This document shows, piece after piece, positions 36,949 through 44,282 of a stretch of 64,000 nt of DNA. The DNA is from Desulfuromonadales bacterium (GTDB lineage Bacteria; Desulfobacterota; Desulfuromonadia; Desulfuromonadales; BM103): NCBI GenBank assembly GCA_027065695.1, contig JAMONP010000071.1:1-64000 (forward strand). The letters run 5' to 3'. Position 1 is the stretch's first letter. Each line of letters opens with the position of its first letter. Both the position numbers and the translations under genes were made by a program. The notes beneath the pieces were generated by a model, which saw nothing but the letters and a program-made list of their open reading frames with translations, did no database searches and was not told the origin of the DNA.

Positions 36949-36997
36949 AATGGCATCCGGGCGCTTTCTAGAAAGTGCCCGGGTGCCATTCTGTTTC
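36949..36997 (+). terminator. Intrinsic terminator after pnp
   Basis: A near-perfect inverted repeat of about 20 bp per arm (AATGGCATCCGGGCGCTTTC and GAAAGTGCCCGGGTGCCATT) centred on CTAG, followed by CTGTTT. It probably ends the whole rimP-pnp transcript. Confidence 0.8.
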
Positions 36998-37084
36998 AGG
37001 GTGAACCATGGCTCATGTCATGAGCCTGCCGAACTCAACGGCACCTCATTTTTTGTTGAACATATAGCTTATAGCTTTGATCTA

Positions 37085-37245
37085 GGAGCCTGTCCGACAA
37101 TCCATGATCGGCTGCAAACCCAGCCGTTTGGCCCATATTTCAGCTCCTTTTCGACCAATAGCTATGGCTATTACTCTCAAACGAGCTAAGATCTGTTCTC
37201 AAACTTCTGGATTTTCGCTGCGACCCTTATTGTCGGACAAGCTCC
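37085..37245. mobile_element. 161-bp MITE-like element with 17-bp terminal inverted repeats
   Basis: The left end GGAGCCTGTCCGACAAT (37085-37101) and right end ATTGTCGGACAAGCTCC (37229-37245) are inverted repeats matching at 16 of 17 positions. The interior has no transposase frame; a small hairpin (AATAGC/GCTATT) sits near the centre (37157-37172). Related partial ends occur at 18119, 39716 and 51546. The element ends 11 bp before the dut start, and the dut ribosome site AAGAGG directly follows it. It may carry or displace the dut promoter. A parent transposon is not in this window. Confidence 0.75.
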
Positions 37246-37256
37246 AAGAGGTATTT

Positions 37257-37706
37257 ATGGTTGAAATTAAAGTAAAAAAACTTCATCCTAGAGCGGTAAT
37301 CCCCGGATACATGACTGAACATGCCGCTGGTATGGACCTGTGTACCGTGATCGCTTCGTCTGTAAAACTTCTCCCCGGTGAGCGGACTCTTTTGCCGACC
37401 GGTCTTGCTATGGAAATCCCACCTGGCTATGAAGGGCAGGTGCGGCCTCGTTCCGGCCTGGCATTGAAAAAGGGTATTGCCCTGGTCAATTCCCCGGGAA
37501 CCATTGATGCCGATTATCGTGGTGAGATCGGCATTATTATTATTAATCATGGCAGCGAAACGGTTGAATTTATGCCCGGTGATCGCATTGCTCAGCTGAT
37601 TATCACCCCAGTAACCCAGGCGACTATTGTTGAGACAAATGATTTAAACGACTCAGTACGGAGTTCTGGTGGTTTTGGCCATACGGGAGTCAATAACAGT
37701 AATTAA
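37257..37706 (+). CDS. dut: dUTP diphosphatase (dUTPase)
   Basis: Hydrolyses dUTP to dUMP, keeping uracil out of DNA. The ATG at 37257 (MVEIKVKKLHPRAVIPGYMT) is used; the upstream frame runs through the MITE-like element and is rejected. The trimeric-dUTPase motifs are present in order: HAAGMDLC, RPRSGLALKKGI, GTIDADYRGEIG, GDRIAQLII and the P-loop-like RSSGGFGHTG at the C-terminus. Length is 149 residues, normal for the family. Confidence 0.95.
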   Translation: MVEIKVKKLHPRAVIPGYMTEHAAGMDLCTVIASSVKLLPGERTLLPTGLAMEIPPGYEGQVRPRSGLALKKGIALVNSPGTIDADYRGEIGIIIINHGSETVEFMPGDRIAQLIITPVTQATIVETNDLNDSVRSSGGFGHTGVNNSN

Positions 37707-37745
37707 TTATTAGCGATCAGTGCTTTGATATGAAGGGGAAAAGTT

Positions 37746-38360
37746 ATGTTGTTGCGTATTAACCAGGAAAATCCTCAAGAACGACTTATCAACCGGGCTG
37801 TCGAAGCGTTGCAGCAGGACGGACTGATCGCTTATCCGACTGATACGACCTATGGCCTCGGCTGTAATATTTTCAGCCGTCGCGGTGTCAAAGATATCTA
37901 TAAAATCAAGCAGCGTGATGTCCACAAGCCTTTTTCTTTTATCTGTGCCGATCTTTCTGATGTAGCCATTTATGCCCAGGTAAGCAACTTCGCCTTCAAG
38001 ATCATGAAACGGCACCTTCCTGGGCCCTACACCTTTGTTCTTGATGCCACACGTATTGTTCCAAACAGCATGATTACCCGCCAGAAAACAGTTGGTATTC
38101 GTATCCCCGATGATGAGATCGCCTTGTCGATTGTACGTCAATTGGGTCATCCCCTGGTGACAACCAGCGCCAATTTGACCGGTGAGTCACCATTGCACGA
38201 TCCTGATGAAATAGAAGCACTCATGGGGAATATGCTCGATCTGGTCGTCGACGGCGGCATCCGTTATGGCGACCCTTCTACCGTAATCAGCCTGATAGAT
38301 GATCGCATTGAAGTCCTCCGGGAAGGCTGTGGCGATATTTCCTGGATTGATCAGTTATGA
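37746..38360 (+). CDS. YrdC/Sua5-family L-threonylcarbamoyl-AMP synthase-like protein
   Basis: Members make threonylcarbamoyl-AMP for the t6A37 tRNA modification; a related YciO group has uncertain function. The YrdC domain fills the 204 residues: GLIAYPTDTTYGLGCNIF, then IYKIKQRDVHKPFSFICAD, GPYTFVLDA, VGIRIPDDEIAL and PLVTTSANLTGESPL. There is no Sua5 C-terminal domain, as in TsaC or YciO. If it is TsaC, its product is the substrate that MtaB modifies further. The stop overlaps the next start (ATGA). Confidence 0.85.
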   Translation: MLLRINQENPQERLINRAVEALQQDGLIAYPTDTTYGLGCNIFSRRGVKDIYKIKQRDVHKPFSFICADLSDVAIYAQVSNFAFKIMKRHLPGPYTFVLDATRIVPNSMITRQKTVGIRIPDDEIALSIVRQLGHPLVTTSANLTGESPLHDPDEIEALMGNMLDLVVDGGIRYGDPSTVISLIDDRIEVLREGCGDISWIDQL

Positions 38361-38788
38361 CTCGTTTTTTTATTGTTATAGTTGCCGGGCTCCTGTTTCT
38401 TGCTGCAGTCATGGTGTCTCCATTATTGGCAGAGGATAAGCCTTTTGGTGGTGTTGGCCTGCAAGTTGTGCCAACGATCAACGGTGAGTTGGTTGTGTTG
38501 AATGTACTTGAGAACGCCCCTGCAGCAGAAAAGGGTCTAATACCGGGTGACCTTATTTTCCAGGTAGATGATTTTATGTTGCACGGCAGTGACTTTGGCA
38601 AAGTCGTTTCCGAATATCTTTGGGGGCCGGTTGGTAGCTCTGTTGAGCTCTTCTACCGCCGTCCCGGTGTAGCAGGAGTCAGTAAAGTGGTCGTACGACG
38701 TTCAATGATTGATCCACGCCTGACTGTGACGCCGACGATGAAAAGTGGCGCTTCGGCCAGCAGGCCATCGGGCGGCGGGAGCAACTGA
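38357..38788 (+). CDS. Secreted PDZ-domain protein
   Basis: A 143-residue exported protein: a signal peptide (FFIVIVAGLLFLAAVMVSPLLA, cleaved near residue 25) and one PDZ domain (about 30-110; FGGVGLQVVPT, ENAPAAEKGLIPGDLIFQVD). No protease domain is attached. The C-terminus is Ser/Gly-rich. It is translationally coupled to the YrdC-like gene (ATGA) and followed 2 bp later by a protein with a cysteine tail, so the three form one unit. Role unknown; free PDZ proteins often act as periplasmic adaptors. Confidence 0.75.
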   Translation: MTRFFIVIVAGLLFLAAVMVSPLLAEDKPFGGVGLQVVPTINGELVVLNVLENAPAAEKGLIPGDLIFQVDDFMLHGSDFGKVVSEYLWGPVGSSVELFYRRPGVAGVSKVVVRRSMIDPRLTVTPTMKSGASASRPSGGGSN

Positions 38789-38790
38789 TC

Positions 38791-39180
38791 ATGCAAAAGG
38801 AGATTACCGTTGTTCTCTATGGTTTTCGCCTCACCAACCCTGAATGGTCTCCAGATATCAAAATAGATACCATTTCCGGATTTATTCGCGGCCTGCACAA
38901 CGATCTTAATACTCTTGGTATTACAGTGTCTTATCTCGAAGAACATGACAATGTACTTGAGGTCGATGGTTACGCTGACCTGCTCAATATAATCCGCTTG
39001 CGTTCACCCAAAGACCACATTGGCAACCTCTGTCTCGGTCATATTATTGGCCAGAGTGCCAACTGTAATTTTTTAGAAGATATTCGCCGTGGAGTTTCGC
39101 GAGTTGCCTTTGCACCTGAGACGATCGAGCCGGAGGGGAGTAACAAGGTGGTCTGTCATAATTGTGGGTGCGGGTGTTGA
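38791..39180 (+). CDS. Unknown protein with C-terminal CHNCGCGC metal-binding-like tail
   Basis: A 129-residue cytoplasmic-looking protein with no signal peptide. The body contains LYGFRLTNPEWSPDIKIDTI and GFIRGLHNDLNTLGITVSYL, and ends with CHNCGCGC, an arrangement that could bind zinc, iron or copper or form a persulfide. I do not recognise a named family. It is the last gene of the dut-to-here cluster, and a GGGACGCG repeat begins 6 bp after its stop. Confidence 0.65.
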   Translation: MQKEITVVLYGFRLTNPEWSPDIKIDTISGFIRGLHNDLNTLGITVSYLEEHDNVLEVDGYADLLNIIRLRSPKDHIGNLCLGHIIGQSANCNFLEDIRRGVSRVAFAPETIEPEGSNKVVCHNCGCGC

Positions 39181-39186
39181 GAAACC

Positions 39187-39221
39187 GGGACGCGTTGCGC
39201 GGGACGAGGAACGAGGAAAGT
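39187..39221 (+). repeat. GGGACGCG-family dispersed repeat, copy 4
   Basis: GGGACGCGTTGCGCGGGACG followed by AGGAACGAGGAAAGTC. The first 20 bases equal those of copy 1 at 10955. It forms an inverted pair with copy 5 at 39280-39299, with a terminator hairpin between them. Confidence 0.85.
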
Positions 39222-39232
39222 CAAAATCAATA

Positions 39233-39266
39233 AAAACGGTGACAGAATTTATTTTGTCACCGTTTT
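39233..39266. terminator. Bidirectional intrinsic terminator
   Basis: A 12-bp stem (AAAACGGTGACA pairing with TGTCACCGTTTT) around a 10-nt AT-rich loop. A and T tracts on both sides let it serve the converging genes ending at 39180 and 39297. Confidence 0.85.
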
Positions 39267-39279
39267 GGTCTTAGAGTTT

Positions 39280-39299
39280 GATTTTCGCGTCCCTCGTCA
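39280..39299 (-). repeat. GGGACGCG-family dispersed repeat, copy 5 (inverted)
   Basis: On the minus strand it reads TGACGAGGGACGCGAAAATC; the TGA is the stop codon of the cytochrome gene. Confidence 0.75.
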
Positions 39300-39611
39300 C
39301 TGGTTTATCTGAAACTTCCTTAGATAACCAACCAGAGCATTCATCTCCTGAGCTTCAACGGAAATCGTTTTTGCGCCGAGGGCGTCGCGCAGGCAGGCAT
39401 TGATGATATCCTTAAGCTCCGTGTCGTTGAAGTCACCGACCATGTCAAGACCCTTGCCTTGCGTGTGGCATGTGGCGCAGCTGCGTCCCTTGGTGCCGAG
39501 TAATGTAGATTCGAACAGAGTCTTGCCCAGAGCCAGTGAAGGAGATTCAATTGCATGGGCGTGGAGCCCCGTCATGAGCAGTATGCCAACAACAATGATC
39601 GATTTATTCAT
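39297..39611 (-). CDS. Periplasmic monoheme c-type cytochrome
   Basis: A 104-residue exported cytochrome. The ATG at 39611 follows GGGAG at a good distance and gives a clean signal peptide (MNKSIIVVGILLMTGLHAHA); a longer frame from 39656 has neither. The single heme site is CATCH (about residue 45-49), followed by QGKGLDM. The Met in QEMNALVGYLRKF near the C-terminus is a candidate sixth ligand, as in class I cytochromes and in the heme domains of diheme peroxidases. It should carry electrons in the periplasm. Partner unknown. The stop codon lies in a GGGACGCG repeat. Confidence 0.85.
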   Translation of the reverse strand: MNKSIIVVGILLMTGLHAHAIESPSLALGKTLFESTLLGTKGRSCATCHTQGKGLDMVGDFNDTELKDIINACLRDALGAKTISVEAQEMNALVGYLRKFQINQ

Positions 39612-39715
39612 GGCGATCTCCCAGAAACTGTGTAAAATGGCTAAGTTGTAAAACAATAAACAGATTACCTTTGAATCTTGTTAAAGACAAGTTTCTTGTT
39701 TAAATTCAGCCGTTG

Positions 39716-39751
39716 GCAGCCTGTCGGATAATCAATGAGCTGGCTGCTAAC
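39716..39751 (+). repeat. Decayed left end of the MITE-like element
   Basis: GCAGCCTGTCGGATAATCAA and the following bases match the left end of the element at 37085 (19 of 23 positions, then one gap, then GGCTGC). It ends 14 bp before the lapA-like ATG, so its 3' side adjoins the AGGAGG ribosome site. Confidence 0.55.
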
Positions 39752-39765
39752 GAGGAGGTTTAAGA

Positions 39766-40062
39766 ATGAAAACCAAACTTGGTATCAGTATTGTCCTGGC
39801 TCTTTTATCTTTCATTTTTATTACTCAGAACACTGAAACAGTAAAGGTTGCTTTCCTGGCATGGTCTGTAGATATGTCACTTGTGCTGCTGGTGTTTATC
39901 ATGCTGGGGGCCGGCATCATTATTGGTTGGTCTTCAAGCAGTTATCTGCGTTTTGCTCGTAACCGTAAACGGGCAATGGTTCATGATAATGCACAGACAA
40001 CTGAGGTTGCAATGCCGGAGGACACAGACAGTACCATTCATGGAGAGAAAAGAAGCACATGA
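39766..40062 (+). CDS. LapA-domain membrane protein (DUF1049)
   Basis: A 98-residue inner-membrane protein. The LapA-type pair of membrane segments lies at about 5-22 (LGISIVLALLSFIFITQNTE) and 40-62 (LVLLVFIMLGAGIIIGW). QNTETVKVAFLAWSVDMSL between them is the family motif. LapA-like proteins are linked to lipopolysaccharide assembly control in E. coli. GAGGAGG precedes the ATG, and the stop overlaps the next start by four bases. Confidence 0.82.
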   Translation: MKTKLGISIVLALLSFIFITQNTETVKVAFLAWSVDMSLVLLVFIMLGAGIIIGWSSSSYLRFARNRKRAMVHDNAQTTEVAMPEDTDSTIHGEKRST

Positions 40063-40511
40063 ATAACAAGAGCAACCAGATCCATCAGCTTGTTAAACAG
40101 GCTATCGATAATGGGACCGCGCTAGAGGCAAAGGACATTCGCGGATTGCGTGCCAGGAGCAAGCAGGCGACTGTTATGTTCAAAAGTGTATTTTGGGTGG
40201 GTATTGTCATTTTCAATATAGCGCTCTGGTTACCGTTGCCGATAGAAATCAACAAGACGGTGCTCTATGTAGTCGCTTTTATGGCGCTGATAACTGCTGT
40301 TGTCGTGCCGATTTTCGGGCTTAAGAAACATCAAGTTAATCTGGAGTTGCTCAAAGTGTCAACCCAGGCCTTGAAGAAGAAAACCGTCAGCGTGGCAGGC
40401 AAGTCCTATATCAATCAGGTAAAAAAGCAGGACCGGCCTTTTGTTGTTGCTGAGTTTGAGCTTTTGAACGGCAGTAAATGGGCGGTAAAAGCCGAGGATT
40501 CAGATATTTAA
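40059..40511 (+). CDS. Unknown two-helix membrane protein
   Basis: A 150-residue protein with a charged N-terminus, two membrane segments (about 45-63, FWVGIVIFNIALWLPLPI; and 70-90, VLYVVAFMALITAVVVPIFG) and a cytoplasmic C-terminal domain of about 60 residues. No named family was recognised. It is translationally coupled to the LapA-like gene (ATGA), so the two probably act together in the inner membrane. Confidence 0.65.
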   Translation: MNNKSNQIHQLVKQAIDNGTALEAKDIRGLRARSKQATVMFKSVFWVGIVIFNIALWLPLPIEINKTVLYVVAFMALITAVVVPIFGLKKHQVNLELLKVSTQALKKKTVSVAGKSYINQVKKQDRPFVVAEFELLNGSKWAVKAEDSDI

Positions 40512-40671
40512 GTTCATTGAATTAATGGTTTTTTGCGATATTATTCACACATCATGCTAATATCCCAAATTAAGAGCGAATTACTCTTGTATGGGAAGGC
40601 CAAGATTACTTGTAAGGATTACTGATTCTCAGGAAACAGGCTGCTTAACTTTCATCCCAAGGAGAAGGAAA

Positions 40672-41322
40672 TTGAAAAAGTTTTTTACAATATTAATTGC
40701 TGTAAGCGTTCTGGCTACTGGCTGTGCTGCACCCCAGAACAAACAGGAGCAAGGCACCCGGACTGGTGCTCTGGTTGGTGCGGCTAGTGGCGCTCTGCTC
40801 GGTCAGCTTATCGGTGGTAACACTAAAGGGACCCTCATCGGTGCCGGAGTTGGTGCCTTGGCTGGTGGCGTCATCGGCAATCAGGTTGGCAAGATGATGG
40901 ATGAGCAGGAAGCAGCTATGCGCCGCGAACTGGCCGCTGCTGAAGTCGCTAATATCCAACGCAACGCCGATATCCTGGCGGTCACATTTAAGTCTGATTA
41001 TCTCTTTGCCGTCGGGTCCGCCAATCTGAATGCCGGTGCCTTCAATGAGATCAGCCGGGTCAGTCGCGTACTCAACCAGTATCCCGATACCAGTATTCAG
41101 GTCGCCGGGCATACCGACAGCACAGGCTCTGAACAGAGTAACAAGACACTTTCGGAGAATCGCGCTGATAATGTCAAGAACGCTTTGGTTGGACAGGGTG
41201 TCCACCCTAATCGTATCACCACTATTGGTTTCGGCGAATCGGCACCGATCGCTGATAATAGTACCGAAGCCGGACGGCTGTTGAACCGACGGGTTATCAT
41301 TACTATTACACCGCGCACTTAA
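40672..41322 (+). CDS. OmpA-family lipoprotein with glycine-zipper domain
   Basis: A 216-residue outer-membrane lipoprotein resembling E. coli YiaD. The TTG at 40672 is chosen: AAGGAGAAGGA lies just before it and the product starts MKKFFTILIAVSVLATGCAA, a textbook lipobox with Cys18. Residues about 30-80 form glycine-zipper repeats (ALVGAASGALLGQLIGGNTK, GALAGGVIGNQVG). Residues about 105-215 are the OmpA peptidoglycan-binding domain (QVAGHTDSTGSEQSNKTLSE, NRADNVKNAL, GRLLNRRV). It should tether the outer membrane to peptidoglycan. Confidence 0.92.
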   Translation: MKKFFTILIAVSVLATGCAAPQNKQEQGTRTGALVGAASGALLGQLIGGNTKGTLIGAGVGALAGGVIGNQVGKMMDEQEAAMRRELAAAEVANIQRNADILAVTFKSDYLFAVGSANLNAGAFNEISRVSRVLNQYPDTSIQVAGHTDSTGSEQSNKTLSENRADNVKNALVGQGVHPNRITTIGFGESAPIADNSTEAGRLLNRRVIITITPRT

Positions 41323-41355
41323 CAGTACATAATCCGCTCAAAAAGAGAGAACCAT

Positions 41356-41800
41356 ATGCGTATCAAAACCATTTTGCTGCTGGCTGTGCCATTCTTTTCT
41401 CATCGCTGATGAGGCCTTGGATTTAAAAAAACAGATCATGTTTGATCAGAAGAGACTGATTATAATGGAGAACATGGATTTAACCGAGGCAGAGGCGAAG
41501 GCCTTCTGGCCGGTTTATGAAAAGCACCAGGAGGAATTGTTCCAGGTTAACCAACGCGGCGCGGTGCTGATCCTTGCCTATGCTTCGGTCTACCAGTCTT
41601 TGACCGATGAGCAGGCCACGAAACTTATCGATGAGTACTATGATGTGCAGGATGACCGTCTGATTGCTATGAAGAAAATGGTTGCTGACGTAGGAAAAGC
41701 CCTGCCAGGCAAGAAAGACTTTCGTTACATGCAGGTTGAATCGAAGCTGACTGCAATAGCAAGGTATGAGTTTGCGAAGGGAATTCCTTTGGCGCAGTAA
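41356..41800 (+). pseudogene. Secreted helical protein gene with an apparent frameshift in the signal peptide
   Basis: The ATG at 41356 (GAGAGA upstream) opens a good signal peptide MRIKTILLLAVPFFSHR that hits TGA at 41407-41409. A second frame from about 41402 continues as IADEALDLKKQIMFDQKRL and runs to 41800. One base removed near 41390-41405 would join them as a normal exported protein of about 147 residues, cleaved near ADEA. The mature part is helical (LTEAEAKAFWPVYEKHQEEL, LTDEQATKLIDEYYDVQDDR) and recalls small periplasmic LTxxQ-like proteins. It is either a pseudogene or a sequencing error in the TTCTTTTCT tract. Confidence 0.7.
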
Positions 41801-41934
41801 CAAATAGAGTTGGAGTTTATCTTTATGGCGTGTCGGGGCAGTAGCAAGGCGTTACCTACTACTCTGGCGCGCCATAACTTCTAGAAAGCTGTAAAGCTAT
41901 AAGGTTTAAACTTACAGCTTATTCTAAGGTTGTT

Positions 41935-43536
41935 ATGGACCCACTATTGATATCGGTTGCTTTTATCCTTGGCTTCATGGTTCGACAGGTCGGATTGCCA
42001 CCACTTGTTGGCTTCCTGGCCGCTGGTTTCGTTCTGAACGGCCTTGGTTTCGAAGGCGGCGAGACTCTGCAGACGATTGCTGACCTCGGCGTAACCTTGC
42101 TGCTATTCTCCATCGGTCTCAAGCTTGACCTGAAAAGCCTTGCCAAGCCGGAAGTCTGGGCCGGGGCTAGCCTGCACATGGTCATCACGGTAGCGGTCTT
42201 CGCCGCCGGGGTGTTCGGGCTTGGTATGGCTGGACTACCGTTCTTTACCGATCTTACTTTCCCCATAGCGGTCCTGGTTGCCTTTGCTCTGAGCTTTTCC
42301 AGCACCGTTTTCGCCGTTAAAATTCTCGAAGAGAAGGGCGAAATGGGGGCGATGCATGGCAGGGTTTCCATTGGTATCCTGATTATGCAGGATATCTACG
42401 CAGTCCTGTTCCTGACTTTCTCCCTTGGCAAACTACCTTCACCGTGGGCACTCCTCATTCCGCTGGCTCTCTGGGGGTTGAAGCCGATTCTTTATCGCTT
42501 GATGGATCGCAGCGGACACGGTGAATTGTTGCTCATGTTCGGCTTGTTTGCAGCGCTGGTTGCTGGCGCTGGAGGTTTCGAACTGGTTGGGCTTAAGGCT
42601 GATCTTGGTGCTCTGATTCTCGGTATACTTCTCGCTGGGCATGCTAAAAGTTCAGAATTGGCCAAGACGTTGCTGGGTTTCAAAGAACTTCTCCTGGTAG
42701 GCTTTTTCCTGACCATCGGCCTGTCAGGTGTTCCAACCATGGCTTCTGTCGGCGTAGCCGCCTTACTCGTAGCTGTGGTTCCATTGAAAGTCGTTCTCTT
42801 TTACCTCCTGTTGACCCGTTTTAAACTACGGGCACGCTCCTCGTTACTTGCTTCTCTGAGCTTGGCAAATTACAGTGAGTTTGGCTTGATTGTTGCCGCA
42901 GTAGGGGCCTCACAGGGCTGGCTTGGACCGGAATGGTTGGTAATCATTGCTATGGCTATCTCGGCAACATTTGTTATTGCATCCCCCCTGAATACCGCTG
43001 CCGATGCTCTTTACAGTAAATATCGTCAGCGTCTGCGCAAGTTTGAGACCGACACACGACACCCTGACGATCAGCCAATTGACCCTTATGGTGTGACCAT
43101 TGCTGTTTTCGGTATGGGGAGGATTGGCACCATGGTTTATGATTTCATGCAAGAGAAGTATGGCGATACAGTAGTAGGTGTTGATTTTAACGTCGATAAG
43201 GTTAAGGCACATTGCGATGCCAACCGTCGAGTCATTTTTGCTGATCCGACAGATCCTGATTTCTGGCCGCGTATCAAGCTACGGCAAGGGCAGGTGCGCA
43301 TGGCTTTACTGACCATGCCTAAGCATCAGGCCAACCTGGCGGCTGCTAAACATCTGATGGAGATGGGTTTCTCTGGCCTGATCGCCGCGACCGCCAACTT
43401 TGATGATCAGGTTTCGGACTTGAAGGAAGCAGGGGTTGAAGCCGCCTTTAATTTCTACAATCAAGCCGGTCTTGGTTTTGCCGAGCATGCCTGGGAGGTT
43501 CTTGAAGGGCCAGAAACTGAAGAGTCGAAATTATGA
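41935..43536 (+). CDS. Kef/CPA2-type cation:proton antiporter with TrkA-N domain
   Basis: A 533-residue inner-membrane transporter. The first 360 or so residues form about 12 membrane helices of the Na+/H+-exchanger fold (LISVAFILGFMVRQVGLPPL, GVTLLLFSIGLKLDLKSLAK). Residues about 380-500 are a TrkA-N/RCK nucleotide-binding domain (ITVAVFGMGRIGTMV-like, GVDFNVDKVKAHCDAN). The arrangement matches KefB/KefC or YbaL-type K+/H+ antiporters. Substrate is inferred. The next gene, a K+ channel remnant, overlaps its end, so this was a potassium-handling pair. Confidence 0.88.
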   Translation: MDPLLISVAFILGFMVRQVGLPPLVGFLAAGFVLNGLGFEGGETLQTIADLGVTLLLFSIGLKLDLKSLAKPEVWAGASLHMVITVAVFAAGVFGLGMAGLPFFTDLTFPIAVLVAFALSFSSTVFAVKILEEKGEMGAMHGRVSIGILIMQDIYAVLFLTFSLGKLPSPWALLIPLALWGLKPILYRLMDRSGHGELLLMFGLFAALVAGAGGFELVGLKADLGALILGILLAGHAKSSELAKTLLGFKELLLVGFFLTIGLSGVPTMASVGVAALLVAVVPLKVVLFYLLLTRFKLRARSSLLASLSLANYSEFGLIVAAVGASQGWLGPEWLVIIAMAISATFVIASPLNTAADALYSKYRQRLRKFETDTRHPDDQPIDPYGVTIAVFGMGRIGTMVYDFMQEKYGDTVVGVDFNVDKVKAHCDANRRVIFADPTDPDFWPRIKLRQGQVRMALLTMPKHQANLAAAKHLMEMGFSGLIAATANFDDQVSDLKEAGVEAAFNFYNQAGLGFAEHAWEVLEGPETEESKL

Positions 43537-44223
43537 AATTATACATTCCCGGTATCAAAACGTTCATCCTCGGTCGCTATTAGTAGCCTATTGCTAACCC
43601 TGGCCTGCCTGATAATTTTTCAACCATTTGTGGTTAATGCGGTTGGGAAATTTCTACTGGAACTGTTATTTATCGCGGCACTTCTCGCTGGTTTACGGGC
43701 TATTGAAATCAAGCGGGGATTATTTCGTTTTAAAGTGGATTTGCTCGTTGTCTGCCTTGGCCTTGGTTTTGCCGGGTCAATATTGGAGAATCCTCTGCTG
43801 TTCAGCCTGGGCCTTGTTGGTGAGATTCTATTCTTGAGCATTGTTGCCATCGCTATTTTATTTGATCTGTTCCATAGTAAAAAAGTCTGTGGAGATACTC
43901 TGGCTGGTACGGTCTGTGTTTACCTCCTGGTTGTCTTGATCTGGAGTTATCTGTATGTTTTGATTGAATTAGGCTTTCCTGGTTCATTCTCCTTTACCCA
44001 AGGGCAGGCACGCATGCAATTGTGGCTCTCAAAAGAGTTTTATTCATTCTTTTACTTCAGTCTGATAACCATGACTACAGTCGGTTACGGGGACATGACT
44101 CCCGTCAGCAGAGCAGCGTGAACCTGTGCCAGTCTGGAGGCTATCCTGGGGCAGATTTACTTGACTATTCTGGTTGCGCGTTTAGTGGGGATGCACTTGC
44201 TGCATCAGCAGGGAAAAAGATAA
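43533..44223 (+). pseudogene. Two-pore-type potassium channel gene with frameshift and in-frame stop
   Basis: The ATG at 43533 overlaps the antiporter stop and starts MKLYIPGIKTFILGRY, then hits TAG. Dropping one T near 43580 restores the frame into SSLLLTLACLIIFQPF and the rest. The body has several membrane helices and the K+ selectivity filter TTVGYGDMTP. At 44119-44121 an in-frame TGA interrupts SRAA-TCASLEAILGQIYL, after which the last helix (LTILVARLVGMHLL) continues to TAA at 44221-44223. Removing both lesions gives about 228 residues of a normal channel. Two separate defects argue for a true pseudogene. Confidence 0.75.
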
Positions 44224-44225
44224 AC

Positions 44226-44255
44226 AAAGGCCAGCTGAATCCTCAGCTGGCCTTT
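44226..44255. terminator. Bidirectional intrinsic terminator
   Basis: A 13-bp perfect stem (AAAGGCCAGCTGA pairing with TCAGCTGGCCTTT) and a 4-nt loop, placed between the channel remnant and the converging mipA-like gene. Confidence 0.85.
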
Positions 44256-44282
44256 AGTTCCTTACAAGTTGTGTCGAGATTA

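Noticed and set aside
36950-37189. A 79-residue frame after pnp
   Set aside because: It runs through the pnp terminator and half of the MITE-like element.
37104-37256. N-terminal extension of dut
   Set aside because: Translated from the MITE-like element; the dUTPase family starts at the ATG at 37257, which has its own ribosome site.
44119-44121. Selenocysteine reading of the TGA in the potassium channel gene
   Set aside because: The position is a membrane-flanking loop with no redox role, only a weak hairpin follows the TGA, and a second lesion in the same gene points to decay.
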